Below are positions 31,917-44,067 of a DNA stretch of 64,000 bases, piece by piece (the stretch's first letter is position 1; each line of letters begins with the position of its first letter). The notes beneath the pieces were generated by a model, which had not been told where the DNA came from, made no database searches, and saw nothing but the letters and a program-made list of their open reading frames with translations. The translations under genes and the position numbers were made by a program. Origin of the DNA: Scilla litardierei. Lineage: Eukaryota; Streptophyta; Magnoliopsida; Asparagales; Asparagaceae. The stretch covers positions 131,850,648 to 131,914,647 of the forward strand of contig CM061136.1 of NCBI GenBank assembly GCA_030789695.1, given 5' to 3'.

Positions 31917-33053
31917 TGAAGATTAACGTAACATAAAAATATATATGATGGGAGAAAAATGGTATTTTTGTAATTTTAATATCCATAAAGGTATAAATAT
32001 CATAAAACATCAGGGCTTTTATCACATGTAATGATTTTGGCATATTCTAATAGCACTCCCATTGAAATTTGGGGCTTAATCCTAGTTGGAGAGGTTAATT
32101 GCGAAAAAGGAGGGGAGAGAGAGAGAGCAGAATGTGTGCTTAAAATTTAAGCCCATATTTAGCCCCTGACGTGGCACCAGACGTCCGATTGATCGCATTC
32201 AACCCATATTTAGACCTCCATTAGGAGGAAGTAGTGGCCGAATATGACGTGACACAAATTCAAAGGCCGCTGAAGCTGAACGGTTCAGCCCTCCATCCGG
32301 ATTCCAGAGTGCTCCAACAGTTTGACGATGGAAAGTAACAGCTATCGCATGGGAATTATTTTGGCACATCCTAACAGCTTCTTGATGGAAAGAATTAACA
32401 CAATTTTTTTTTTGTTGAAAAGTTTGGAGTATCGTAGTACATCGAAAAAACAATAAACTATATATATATGCAACAGTTGGCAAATTTTAAATTGTTATAG
32501 TGCAATTAAATTGGTTAATTTAGCATTATTTTTAAAGCAAGATTAGGGCCAATGCATCGACCAACAGCATGCTTCCACTGGGCTCCGCAAGTGGAAGTTT
32601 CAAAACAAAAACAGTAGCATTGAAAGGGAGAACCATGCTGGGGGACACAACGCACATGGGAGGTGTACCCGTGTAGGAATCAAGACAAACCCCCCCTTCT
32701 CCGCGGGGCCCACCGCCTCACATGCCCCCGGAGAGCGACCGCTCCTGAGACGCGGACGCAATCAAAGGTCCAAAATACCCCGCCAGCTAAATTTGCACAA
32801 ACTCGCACGTCCCAAAAAGCAATGCATGCTTGCGAAAATGGGTCACGTTTGGCGGCGATGAATTTCTTTTTACGTATTTAGCGCACTCTTCATGATACAT
32901 TTTTTGTTGAGAGATCGTCCTGTTTCAGTTTCATCTTTATATTTTAAAATCCTAATACATTATCAAGAGAAGTTATGTTTCCGTCATTAGTATTTATCAC
33001 TTTTTGCAACCAATAGATTAATGATCAAAATTTCTCATACAATGCTTATATTA
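31917..33053. other. Unassigned sequence between SINE and LINE
   Basis: No convincing ORF. A GA-rich run (32113-32130), an AT-rich stretch (32400-32560) and a more GC-rich stretch (32640-32880) are present. I cannot assign it to an element. Confidence 0.5.
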
Positions 33054-33069
33054 ATCTAAATATTAAATG

Positions 33070-34989
33070 TATCTTGGGGTGCCCCTGATTCATGGAAGGG
33101 TGACTAAATTCACTTTCAGGTGCATTGTGGAGAAAGTGAGTTCCAAGCTTGCTGGATGGATGTCGAAGATGTTAAGCATGGCAGGTAGGTTGACATTGAT
33201 TACTGACTGCCATCCCCACATACTCTATGATGACTTATAGGATTCCGGAGCTTACGTCTAAAGAAATTGACAAAGCTAATAAAGCTTTCTTTTGTGTGTG
33301 TGTGTGGGGGGGGGGGGGGGGGGGGGGGGCAGTCCGGGGGTTAAGAAAATGCATTTGATCAAGTGGGCAGAGGTGTGTAATCCTCAGGCGATGGGTGGTT
33401 TAGGGCTTAGGACTATGAAGGACCATAACAATGTGTTACTGCAAAGTCTTGCTTGGAGATTTCTGAAGAAGCCTAATAGTGCCTGGGTGAAAGTAATTAC
33501 GGCTAAGCACCGCATTAGAGAGAATGTAGTGGCTATGGCTGAAAGAATGGAGAAATTTCCGCCAGAATGGTCGTTCACTTTCAAGTCTCTGATGTTTAAT
33601 ATGAAGAATCTGGCAAGAGGACTATCTTGGAGGATTGGTTCAGGTAATTCCACTGGGTTTTGGCTAGATTCTTGGGTTGGAGATCCTCTTATTTCTCTCT
33701 GTACTCAGCCCTTAAGTGAAGTGAATATTGAGGCTAGAGTTAGTGATTTTATTTTGCCAGCAGGAAAATGGGATATTGATAAGCTCCTGATGAGTCTCCC
33801 AGATAGTGAGGCTCTTAGAATTTTGGCATGTCCTCTGCCCAGATATTGTGTTCAGGAGGATGAACAGAGATGGAAGTGATCCAGTAATGGATGTTTTAAT
33901 TCCAAATCTGCTTTTGTGGCACTGATTGAGGAAGCAGGGAGTGTTGAGCATGGGGAGATAGCCTGGGTATGGAGAATTCCAATTCCGGCAAGATGGAAAG
34001 TTTTCTTTTGGTTAGTGCTTAGGGGTAGGATTAAAACCAATCAGTGGAGGTTTAACAGAGGTATTGCAGCGTCGGCAGTGTGTGAAATCTGTAGAGATGC
34101 AGAGGAGAGCATCCTTCATGCCTTGAGGGACTGTAGTAGAGCCAGGAAAGTTTGGTCTTCCTTGATCTCACTTGAGGAGCAGGATGTTTTTTTCGGTATG
34201 AATTCTGATCAGTGGCTGGAGTTTGGGCTAAATACTGAGAGAAATTGTGAGAGCAGGCTTGTGTTTTCCACGGCTGTCTGGAGTATTTGGATACAGCGCT
34301 GTAGGGATATTTTTCAAAGGAATAGGGATCAGGTGGATGATTTTGGTTTATGTAGGGGTATTTGGCGGAGAGCGTCTGAAATTATCAGTTTGGCCAATAG
34401 TTGCAAGAATGGTGTAGGCCCGTCGCCGTTGGTGCGTTGGAGTCCACCATTGGAGGGCTGGGTGAAGTTGGACGTGGATGGAGCTTCGAAGGGCAATCCT
34501 GGAGCGGCGGGGGCTGGAGGCATATTAAGGAATCATGTGGGTGAATGGCTAAGTGGTTTCTCAGCATTCTTGGGGGTCTCCTCTAGCCTTGCTGCAGAGT
34601 TGTTTCCTTTGAGGTTTGGGTTGGAGTTGGCATGGAATGGGGGTTTCAGGCGGATTGACTGTGAGTCGAATTCTTTGTGTGCTATTGGTTTGATCCAAGG
34701 TAAGTCGTCGCCTCTGCATCCCCTGTCTATTATTATCAAGGATATTAGAGCGATTCTGGACAGAGACTGGCTGGTGAAGGTGGGGCACTCTTAAAGAGAG
34801 GGGAACCAGTGTGCGGATTTTCTTGTGGAGAGAGGAGTACAGCTGGAGGTTGATTTTCTGGTGCACGTTGAGGCTCCAAGAGGGATGCAGCAGCTTCTCT
34901 TGGCTGATGCGACCGGTGGGGTTTTTGTTAGGGGGTTTAAAGTTAGCTAAGGCGTAGGCCTCTTTTTCCTTTCCGATGTATCCAAAAAA
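33070..34989 (+). mobile_element. L1-type LINE, 5'-truncated, with RNase H domain
   Basis: The element starts inside RT ORF2 (YLGVPLIHGR at 33070). It continues through the thumb region (KWAEVCNPQAMGGLGLR), a zinc-binding zf-RVT region (CEICRDAEESILHALRDC) and an RNase H domain (VKLDVDGASKGNPG, AAELFPL, DCESNS, QCADFL), typical of plant L1 elements. There are stops at 33237, 33877 and 34792 and frameshifts. The 3' end is TTTCCGATGTATCC plus seven A. The 16-bp target duplication ATCTAAATATTAAATG lies at 33054-33069 and 34990-35005. 5' truncation is usual for target-primed reverse transcription. Confidence 0.93.
33306..33329 (+). repeat. G24 homopolymer after a TG run
   Basis: A TG microsatellite followed by 24 G inside LINE coding sequence. 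Length may be unreliable because homopolymers are error-prone in assemblies. Confidence 0.9.
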
Positions 34990-35005
34990 ATCTAAATATT
35001 AAATG

Positions 35006-37652
35006 GCGTATAAATCAATCAAACCCCCAACTCCAGCACCTACTCTTTCCTTGACAAGGGAGAGTGTCATTATCGTAATTTTCAACCTCGTGCACGTTAT
35101 AACACAAGGGTGCAGCCAGTTGCACTTCAACCTTTTCTGAAACATCTATTATACAAATGAGGGATGTGTGTCCATGTTTGTCCCTGTCATAAGTTGACTA
35201 GGACAAGCGATTGGCCAGTGGTGCTCCATCTCATCTCGGTGGGCCTAATGGGGTTGGCGTTTTGGTCTTAGTTTGGGGTGGGTTTTGGGGGAGTTGGGTT
35301 GTGGTGGCTTTTTTGTGCTTCGATACATGCTTTTCCTCCTTTTGCAACCTCGGCCCCCGACGCTCCTCTCACACACTCTCACGCTTTTTCTGCTTTAGCT
35401 CCCGCTTTTCTCTGCATTTGCGCCTGGGCGACGACTGCTTCCGTGCCACCTGACAAGGGCAATTTCTAGTCTATATTACATTTGATGGACATTGACCACT
35501 GGTTTGTTCCATGTGGCAATGTCTTATCACCCACTACCCTAACAATCACCCACACTCTCACATATTTATGTGTTTACCATCCCCCTCATCCCACTTTGTA
35601 AAAACCTTAAAAAACCACAAACTCACTTAATTGCATATTTGCCCTATTTGATTTCCCCCCTATAACCCCCAAGGTTTCTGGGTTTATCCGTCCCCCCCCC
35701 CCCCCCGACGATACCAGCACAGACCCGCACTTATCTCTCCGTTTCGCTTGCGCGCGTGCACCAGATCCTGTTCGGGGGGGTTTGCTCCGTGCAACTGTGT
35801 GCACTGGTTATTTCTAGTACCTCACTAAACGCACTTCACTAGCATCACACATAACTAATTACGAGTTTGCCATTATTTTTTAAATATATATTACCCTTTT
35901 TCTCTCTCCATACTTAACTACATTCTCATCTACTACTCTGTGGCTACTACCTTGCTTCATCTCCGTCTCTTCTCACCGATAACACCACATCATCATCCTC
36001 TTTATCGACACTGCTTCTACGCATCCACATCTTCTTCTTCTTTCTTCACCACCTTATCGTCCTCATTCTCTACCTGAATTGTAGCTCATGTTCTCAAAAC
36101 CGAGCAACTAAATTAGAGATCGGTCCTACATTCCCGAGCATTAAAATAGTTGCTTAGATTTGAGAAACTGAGCAAACCTTTTTTGATGATTTATTTGTGC
36201 CGTTATGGCCTAACACATGAGCATCATCATATTTGTTGTTCGGGGATATAGGCCCAAACGTCATAAAATGATGCTCGTCTCTGAAAATTCGAGCCTGCTG
36301 AATTTTTAATTTTTAATTTATATTAATAGTGTTTCATGTTCTTTGGATTTTCTTGATTTTATTGGAAAAAAGTTTGGGTTTACGTGGACTTGTATGAAAA
36401 GAAGTATGAGAAGGAGGAGGAAAAAGAAGCGGATGCGGTGCATGAGGTTGATGGAGATAAGTTAGTGGCGGAGAAGAGGATGTGACAGTGGCAACAGGGT
36501 TGGAGGAGGAGTTGGATGAGAAAATGAGAATGTGAGTGGAGGCGGAGGAGAGGGAAAACCAGAAAAAGAACGATGAGATTTATAAAATTTTGGAAATTAA
36601 TACAATACTATAACTATCCCGTGCTCATAGGGTATGTGCACCTAAAACAACACGCACCACAGAGTGCGGGCCCACACACAATGGTAAAGAAGAACGAATA
36701 GTGAGTGTGAGTGTGGATATTGTCTGGGGTTTACAGAGGGAAAACTTTCAATGACAAACAAGTAAATAGGGGGGTTAAAAGGGAAAACGATCAATGGCAA
36801 ACTTGTATATTGAGGTGTTTAAAAAGGGAAAAAGTTAGGGGGGTTGATGGGACATTGCCACGTAGGATAAAGCCAATTAATCGGCCCTCAAATGTATAAC
36901 AAAACTAGAAATAACATGTGCACATAGTGCAAGGGGCAAGAAAAACACACACATGATGCTGGCCTCACACTCATCCGAAAAGGATAGAGAAGTGTCGTGG
37001 GGTGTGTGTATCGTGTGGGAGTAAAGGGGGAAAAAGCAGTGGTTAAAGTGCAAAAATGAATGGGTGCAAAGCGGAAACAGATCAATGACAACCCCGTAAA
37101 TATGGGAAAGATGTAGGCTTTTTTGTTGGGGTGCTCATTGAGTTCATGAAAGGGCAATGACAAACATGTAAATAGTGGGCCTGTGAGGGTTTCACTTGGT
37201 AGTGGGTGGTCCATCAACTCACTCCAATCAACCTCATCAACTCAACTCCTTCCTCATGCACACAACATCACATCCAGAGTCACAGCCTCACCCCAACGGG
37301 TCCCCCAACCCCCCTCCCAGACCTGCATCACCCTTAGGCTGAGGTGGCCAAATCATTTTCACCACTCTATCAAACCCTTTGGACTAGCCAGCTTGTCATA
37401 GTAAGCAGATTCATTCCTCAAATGTATAAAGGACCATGCTTAGAAGTGGGGAGTTACTTTGCGAACCCACTGTTTTGCTCCGCCTCACATACCACTTATT
37501 TACAAGTTTGACATTCCTCTGCGCACCTACTATTTATTTACAAGTTTGCCATTAAAACTGCTCACCGTGCACAACAAGTTACCATATTTCCGAAAATACC
37601 CTTAGTTCGTGCACATGGAGCGGGGAGAGGGCGGGAGGCGAAGGGGCTGTGG
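35006..37652. other. Unassigned region with possible terminal inverted repeat elements
   Basis: No gene is recognised. CAATTTCTAGTCTATATTAC (from 35463) and following sequence (to CATGTGGCAATGTC at about 35525) resembles, in inverted orientation, 36840-36920 (GACATTGCCACGTAGG ... CTAGAAATAAC) over about 75 bp. A third copy TGTGCAC..GGTTATTTCTAGT lies at 35797-35818. Diverged units with CAATG(A/G)CAAAC and GTAAATA recur at about 36748, 36791, 37081 and 37146. A C16 run lies near 35691. These suggest a non-autonomous, Mutator-like DNA element, but ends and target duplication are unclear. Confidence 0.35.
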
Positions 37653-37657
37653 GCTGG

Positions 37658-39486
37658 TGATTCGGGGTGAATATTGCATAATTAACCCCTCATCTAGCAC
37701 TATTTTGTGTGTAAATGATACTTAATTGGTCTCTAATACGCTCGTATTTTGTATATCATCATTTATTAGAGCAAACCATTGATTTGTGCATAAAATATGA
37801 ATTTTATTGAGTATTTCTGCCTTTTTATATTTTTCATGGTTAGATCTTGATCTCACGATTCCAACGACTATTTATTTGTATTTTTCTGATATCTGTGCTA
37901 ATTACTGTGAATTTTTGGATGCATAATACAATTTAATTGGAGAAATACGGCAGAAATACGCGCAAAATACGAATGTACGGGACACTTGGCACGATTATAG
38001 CCGTCGATCCATCAATCGGATGGCCACAAAAGAATGTACGCATGTTCAGCAATATACAGGCGACGTGGCAGAATTTGGACCGTTGATATCACATCGGACG
38101 GCTCACGAAATCCCGCTGAAGCGAAGCAGATCCGCACATCGCTCTGTCCACGTGGCATCCAGTCGCTCCATCCTGCTCGAACGGACGGACTCGATCAAGT
38201 GGTGACGCGGCATACGAAGCACCGTTGGATATTGATCCAACGGCTGCGATCAACCCGAAGGCGGATCGAAGCGGGCGAATCCCTGGGGCTACGTGGCCGC
38301 TTCCACGCCATTGGATGGTGATCCGATGATCTCGATTGAAACGCTGGCAAATCAAAAGCGTGGCTACGCGGCATCATCTCGTCCACACATCATACATCCA
38401 ACGGCCCAGACAGATTCCGATGCGAATTCAGATCAGATGAGGGAGCGGGCGAAAGAAGCGGCGCCCGGGACACGTGGCGCGTCATATGCGACCCTGCATC
38501 TGGATGGACGGATGACATTTGATCCGGCCTATTGGATGTGGTTTAGAGCGAATTAAAGCGGGTTTTGAACCCGTTAGCACTTGGAAACCCGCAATGTATC
38601 TATATATACGTATTTTAGGGGTTTGGGGAATATTCTGGCGTATTGGAGGCTCTAGGAGCCGTATTTCGCCATGAAATTTGGAGGTCCTAAGGACAGAGGC
38701 TAGATCTATTATCTGAAGGAGTTTGGGGTTTAATTGTAGAGATTTGGTGATAAAATTCTAAACTTTACCCTTGTATTTTGTGTATTTAGCTCGTATTTTG
38801 AGTATTGATGATGTATTTGGCTATGAATATTGATTCTCTTCTCTCCATGCGTGGCTAATACCCTCATGTGTTGGTTTTGATGTAGTTAGATATTTGAAAT
38901 CTCTGATTTTAATATCTTTTCACCCTAAATTGCATGTTGTATCGCGTATTTTGCTAGTTTCTACATGTATTATTCAAGTATTCTCTTTGTTAGTTACTTG
39001 GATCGAATATGATCTTTGCAGACTTATTCGTAGCGTGATCCTTGCGGACATCGACTGATTTTTCTCATGAAACTAGTATTGTATGTGATACTTAAGGCAC
39101 TTTTCGATGTTCGTTTATCGTTATATTTTCCGACGTTCTCGTGCCCTAGCCAGACGAAACGTTGAGTTATAGAAAAGCTATTAATAATCATTGATTGCAT
39201 AGATCCAAAAGAAATCACAACCAACACATACTCTTCATATTGATACCCCAATATTGCCTTCCGTGTAGTTATCATAGGTTTTCTTTTATTATTTTAAACT
39301 CTTGATATCATATCCTTATACCTGATAGGTGGTTGGTTATTATCGTTTTAGTACTCTTTACAAACTGAAATTCATGGTTTTGCAGGTCAGTTGTCCCGTG
39401 GATACGATACCTGGACTCACCAGGATTATTACTTGCATGATCTCTTACGCTTGGGAGTATTAGCTCACACTATTTTGAGACAGGCA
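37658..39486 (+). mobile_element. Solo LTR related to the ATH2 LTR (1829 bp)
   Basis: It begins TGATTCGGGG and aligns with the ATH2 LTR (TAACCCCTCATCTAG, TTTATATTTTTCATGG, GATCTCACGATTCCAACGA, GGCGTATTGGAGGCTCTAG). It ends GAGACAGGCA. GCTGG is repeated at 37653-37657 and 39487-39491. There are no internal sequences. It carries CCGTTGGAT/ATCCAACGG inverted pairs (38222-38243 and others), CACGTGGC at 38149 and 38471, and TATATATA at 38601. It is clearly diverged from ATH2 and so is an older insertion. Confidence 0.88.
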
Positions 39487-39491
39487 GCTGG

Positions 39492-40130
39492 CAAAGATGG
39501 AGAGGGGTACTGGGGAGGGTGGAGGAGGGAGACGGGCAGGGACAGACCTACCTTAGGGCCAGGGGGCACGTGCCCCTGGAAATCGGGAATAAAATTACTT
39601 ACATATGCTTCTATTAAAAATCGTGAGAACATAATATGTATATATAATTTTCATAGTGAACAACTGCCTGCATGCTGCCTTGGTGGTAAAACCACGTGAA
39701 GCCTCCATTGGCGACCTGGGTTCAAATCACATGCCATGCAATTACTAATTTTTTGCCGTATTAAAATGAGAACATAATATTTATTTATAATTTTGAAACG
39801 GGATGAGAGGCAGCAAGTTGGCTTGATGGTCAATACGCTTGAGTCCGAAGTTTGCAACCTCGGTTCAATTCCCAATTTCGTCATTGACATTTTTGCCCCC
39901 TTAACGGTTCGAAACCTACGCCTATCAATATGGTTTGAATCCCAAGACCGCATCAAAATTATACTGTGTTTCTATTTTTTGCCCTTTTAATTTTGCGACG
40001 GAACAGTGGTTCAAAATTATACACGGTTTGTATTTTTTTCTCATTGGGTTTTGTAAAGGAACGGTGGTTCGCACTTGGATGTTGAATTCTATGACATCAC
40101 CAAAATTATACAATGTTTGATGGTAAGTGT
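39492..40130 (+). other. Two tRNA-like repeats, possible hAT or SINE remnant
   Basis: CAGGGACAGACCTACC at about 39538 resembles a hAT-type end. Two diverged units follow: CTTGGTGGTAAAACCA ... GGGTTCAAATC (39680-39730) and GGCTTGATGGTCAATACG ... CGGTTCAATTCC (39818-39873). Each looks like a pol III A box plus B box, and each is preceded by GAGAACATAATAT. No terminus on the right is clear. They do not fold as intact tRNAs by eye. Confidence 0.35.
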
Positions 40131-41808
40131 GCTTTGATGTGAAATCAAATCCCACCCCTAAGTAGTTTTGATGATGAACACACCAAATGATGTTAGTGTA
40201 CTAATGACACTATCTAAAGTGTGCAGGTTGTGCGATCAATAATATAAGCTTTACGCATACTCCGAAGGAGCTTAACCACACTCAAAAGATGAAGACAATT
40301 TGATAGCTTTACGTCAAGCACAAGTGAAGCTCAAAGATGAAGCTCATGGAAGTGCTCAAGCTTAATCAAAGACGAGCTCAAACTCAAAGTGAAGCGCGCA
40401 TCTACATCAATATCTGATCGGCTTCAGAAGTCTTCATTTAGGTCTAAGTGTGTGAGTTGGTCTTTTAGGAATATGATAGATCCAAGTTTTATTGCACACA
40501 AACAAAACGTTTTCGAAACAAAAGTTTTTAAAACTCGTTGAGAGCATAGCTATGTGATTTAACTGCGTAGTCAATCTACAAACACCCAGGAGTTGATTAC
40601 TCATCCTTTAGCAGAGTTTCAGTGAAAAATGCTCTGTGATTCGACTACCAAAGAAGGGAGTCGACTACCAAAGAAGGGAGTCGACTACCAGCTGTACGCA
40701 GAATTTTCAATGAAAACTCACTGGGAGTCGACTACCAGCTGGGTTTTGACTTCCTGATTTCGCTCCCTTGATTCTCGCATTTCCTTGATTGATGGGCTGA
40801 AGTCAAAGGGGTTTTGAATTTCAAATTCATTCTTGAAACTCAATAAATAGAGCCTCTTGAGAACATTTCTAAACACCAATTCTCTATTATCTTTTGAGCT
40901 AAATCTATACTCTTGAAATTCTCAATCCCTCTCAATCGCTCTCATCGTCGTAGCCAAATTCTGGTTCTAATTTTCTGATCTCACTTTTTATCTGACATTC
41001 TTTTGAGATCTATTTTATTTTTGGGCTATTGAAAATCATTTTCAAAATCCTTACTTTTGATTTTAATTCTTTTAAGGATTTTTTTTGAAAACAAAAGCAT
41101 CTAGATCACAATGAATTAAATTATATTCTTTGTGCGATCCAAAATCTTATAAAATTCTTTTAAGCCACATAAGCACATTTGCAATATTATCTTGGCTATA
41201 GAATTTTGTTGGGTGTAAACCAATCTCCACCAAATATTGTGGCGAATTGGATCTTGTTTTTATTTGGATTCCCTTTGTGATAAGGGCTGTGGAAAATCCT
41301 AGTCAAGGCTAGGTGGTTGGAAATCCTGGTAGGGATACTATGTCGTTGGAAATCCTAGCGTGTGAAGCTAGATAATTGTATTGCTAAGGTAATAGTGTAT
41401 TGAATCTCGTACCGGATTGGTCAGGGACTGGACATACCCAGGTTGCAGGGAACCAAGATAAAAATATATTGTCTCTGGGTGCTTTCTGTGTTTGTTTATT
41501 TATTTGTGCAAGAAAATTATTTCTTGTTAATGTATTATCTTTGTAATTCTTTATTAATATATTGCAAAGTTCATCTTTTTATTTCCGCTGTATAAATATC
41601 TCTCTGATTGTAATCATTAATTAATCTCTTTATGTGTTTAAGATTATCTTGTTGATTAAGAACCAAGTGCAGATCACTCAACTTGGTTGCTTAAGCAACA
41701 TTGGAAGGGAATTAATGTGTTATAATTACTAAAGGAAAATTTTTTATAATTCATACAACACTATTCAACCCCCCTTTTAGTGTTATTTGCCATCCACATG
41801 ATCCAACA
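40131..41808 (+). repeat. COP2 5' LTR (SIRE-like copia), left edge approximate
   Basis: TTTTGATGATGAACACACC near 40168 resembles the start of SIRE/Maximus-type LTRs, and the right end is CATGATCCAACA followed by a tRNA-Met primer site. Near 40639-40737 the unit TCGACTACCA occurs four times (GGGAGTCGACTACCA). A TATA-like ATAAATAG lies at 40844. The exact left end is not resolved. Confidence 0.7.
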
Positions 41809-41810
41809 CT

Positions 41811-41823
41811 TGGTATCAAAGCA
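41811..41823 (+). promoter_or_regulatory. COP2 primer-binding site (tRNA-iMet)
   Basis: TGGTATCAAAGCA, one base from the standard plant copia primer site TGGTATCAGAGCA, two bases after the LTR. Confidence 0.85.
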
Positions 41824-41891
41824 ACAACGTTTTGTCCTTCCATATAAAGCATTCATAATCCACCAACCTTCGACTGCGCTTTCTATTTCCA

Positions 41892-42615
41892 ATGGAAGAG
41901 AAGGATGGAGATCTTTTGGGAGGCACAAGATCTAAAGTACACACGATTTCTTAGAGAACCATATGAAGTTCCAACCACTCCTCAAACTCAATGGGATCCA
42001 GATCAAGAAGAAGCCTACTTCAGAAACATAAAGGTAATACATCTACTTTATACCGGTTTAATTGATAAGATGGTAGATCTTGTAGAAGAGGCAAATACCG
42101 CACATAAAATTCTTAACATAATGGAAGAAAGATTCGGATCAAGTTCGAATGCGACTCAAACATCCATGTAGATAATCCAATCAAACGATGCAAGCTTTGG
42201 AAAAGAAATATGCATGATGGATCATCAAGACAACAAGAATGAGGTTAGTGATTCTAGTTCTGATGATGAAGATGATTTTGACATTGCTAGTTCATGTGAA
42301 AATCTATATAGAGAATATGAAAGATTGACAAGGAAACACAAAAACTTGGACAAAAGGTATACTGCTCTGCAGAATGAACATGATAATCTCAAGAACAAAT
42401 TTGACTCTCTTGCTCATGGATTTAAATCAATAAAACATCGTTGTAACATTAATAATGATTGTAAAGATTTGAAAGTCAAATATGATAAATTATCATGTGA
42501 CCATGATGCTTTGAAAATTGAACATGGTTTATATGTCTCTACATTGAACGATAAATTCAATATTCTTGCAAATGATATTGGTCAAGTAAGCTCAAACATG
42601 AAGAACTTGTTCTAA
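41892..42615 (+). pseudogene. gag: COP2 gag remnant
   Basis: ATG 41892 starts MEEKDG, and a shifted frame from 41905 gives FWEAQDLKYTRFL then PYEVPTTPQTQWDPDQEEAY, as in SIRE-type gag. A stop at 42169-42171 and deletions remove the gag core. The later frame (42214-42615) is acidic, then coiled-coil-like (LTRKHKNLDKRYTALQNEHD), and ends at TAA. COP3 is inserted soon after, at 42631. It cannot make a working Gag. Confidence 0.75.
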
Positions 42616-42630
42616 GACTTAAAAAGGTAT

Positions 42631-43889
42631 TGAAAAACACCATAGAGGGGGTGAATAGGGTGTGTGGTACAAATTTAAAAACGATCACAATCACAAAGAT
42701 AATCAGACACCGATATTTTTAACGGAGTGGCTCCCCGCCAAAACTCCGACCCCAAGACCTATGAGGATTTCACTCAATAAAACTGATCACACTTAGGGAT
42801 AGTGATCTCACCATACAAAGATATAGTTTAAGAGTTAAAGCACAGAGATAGCTTCAGAGTAAAGCTACTCACAATACAATCTCACAACAAAAAACAGATT
42901 CAAATAGCTTTAATACTGCGGTGATGAATCAGATAGATATCACCGTGATAAATTTTGTGAGATTGTGATCGCGTGGGCGCAAACGGTTCGCAATCCGGTG
43001 TCTGGATTGGAAGATATAGTCTTCGAAAGATGATTGTGCGAATCTGAATTTTGCAGTGGCGGATCTGTAGAAAAACATATGAACTGTGTATAATCTTGTG
43101 GACTAAGCAAAGGAGACTATCACCGTTGCGAAGAGCATGAAGATGTGGTTGTGTGGGCATAAACAGCGAGGGCATAAACGGCGAGTCGATCCGATGTCTG
43201 GATAAAGAGATATGTGCGTACGAAGTCGACTGCACGATAGAAATCCTCCCTTAGGATCTGCCCTTACACAAACCGTGAGTTTCTCTTCGCAGCAGCAAGA
43301 AGAAGATGGACATGTGATTTTTCTCCTCAATGTTTCGCAAGCCCTGAATGTTTGGAAGCAGCCGCCACAAAAAAAATAAGGGAGAACGCAAGAATAAAAT
43401 TGCGTGCGTGCATGATTTTTGATAGAAGGCACCATACAAAAAAGGAACACAATAAGATTAAATGACTTGGTGCGCATCTCCTTTTTTTGTGTTTAATGAA
43501 GGATGTGTCAGCTGATAATGGGATGAGATCAAAAAACAACAAAATTCAAAAAGAATGCGGCAGAAGTTTTTTTGAGATCATGCGGCAGTTCAAAAAACTT
43601 TGCTGCGTGAACTGATCATGCGGCAAAAAAAACAGAACTTGGTTTATCTTCAATTGCCCTTTCATTTTTTGGGGGGATAATGGGAATGTATATTTTTTTG
43701 GATGAGACTGAATTGAAGATTGAATAGGAGACCAAGTGCATTGTGTTTAGGATGAGAACATGGAGTTTGAATTCAAGTAGAAAATCCCTTGAGTATCCAA
43801 GCAAATCTTCATCTTTGACCGATTCAAGTCTTCATCTTCTTATTTATGCTGTAGTATTATTTTGAGTTTCCTTTTTGCACCCATGTCCA

Positions 43890-43944
<55 letters not shown>

Positions 43945-44067
43945 ACAAAATTTATTTTGCACTTTCCCCATGAAATCACTTAATGAAAGATGTTAGTCAC
44001 ACATGACTTGTTTGTCATCATCAAAATTAAATCGTACGACCTAGTTAGTATACTAACTAAGCCAACA
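42631..44067 (-). repeat. COP3 3' LTR (minus strand, 1437 bp)
   Basis: Read on the minus strand it begins TGTTGGCTTAGTTAG at 44067 after a purine-rich CATCAAAAAGGGTGAGAT and ends TATGGTGTTTTTCA at 42631. The end CCCTATTCACCCCCTCTA is typical of plant copia LTRs. GGTAT (42626-42630) may be the target duplication; the other side is not in the window. Confidence 0.78.
43897..43942 (+). repeat. (TC)23 microsatellite
   Basis: Forty-six bases of perfect TC repeat inside the COP3 LTR. Confidence 0.95.

Noticed and set aside
33306..33329. G24 run as a quadruplex regulatory element
   Set aside because: It lies in the dead coding sequence of a LINE next to a TG microsatellite; slippage or sequencing error explains it.
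35006..37652. Host gene in the unassigned region
   Set aside because: Open frames are short and unrelated to known families, and no exon-like series with good coding bias was found.
39680..39873. Functional tRNA genes
   Set aside because: The A and B boxes are present but no cloverleaf with a proper acceptor stem can be drawn by eye, and the flanks are repeated.
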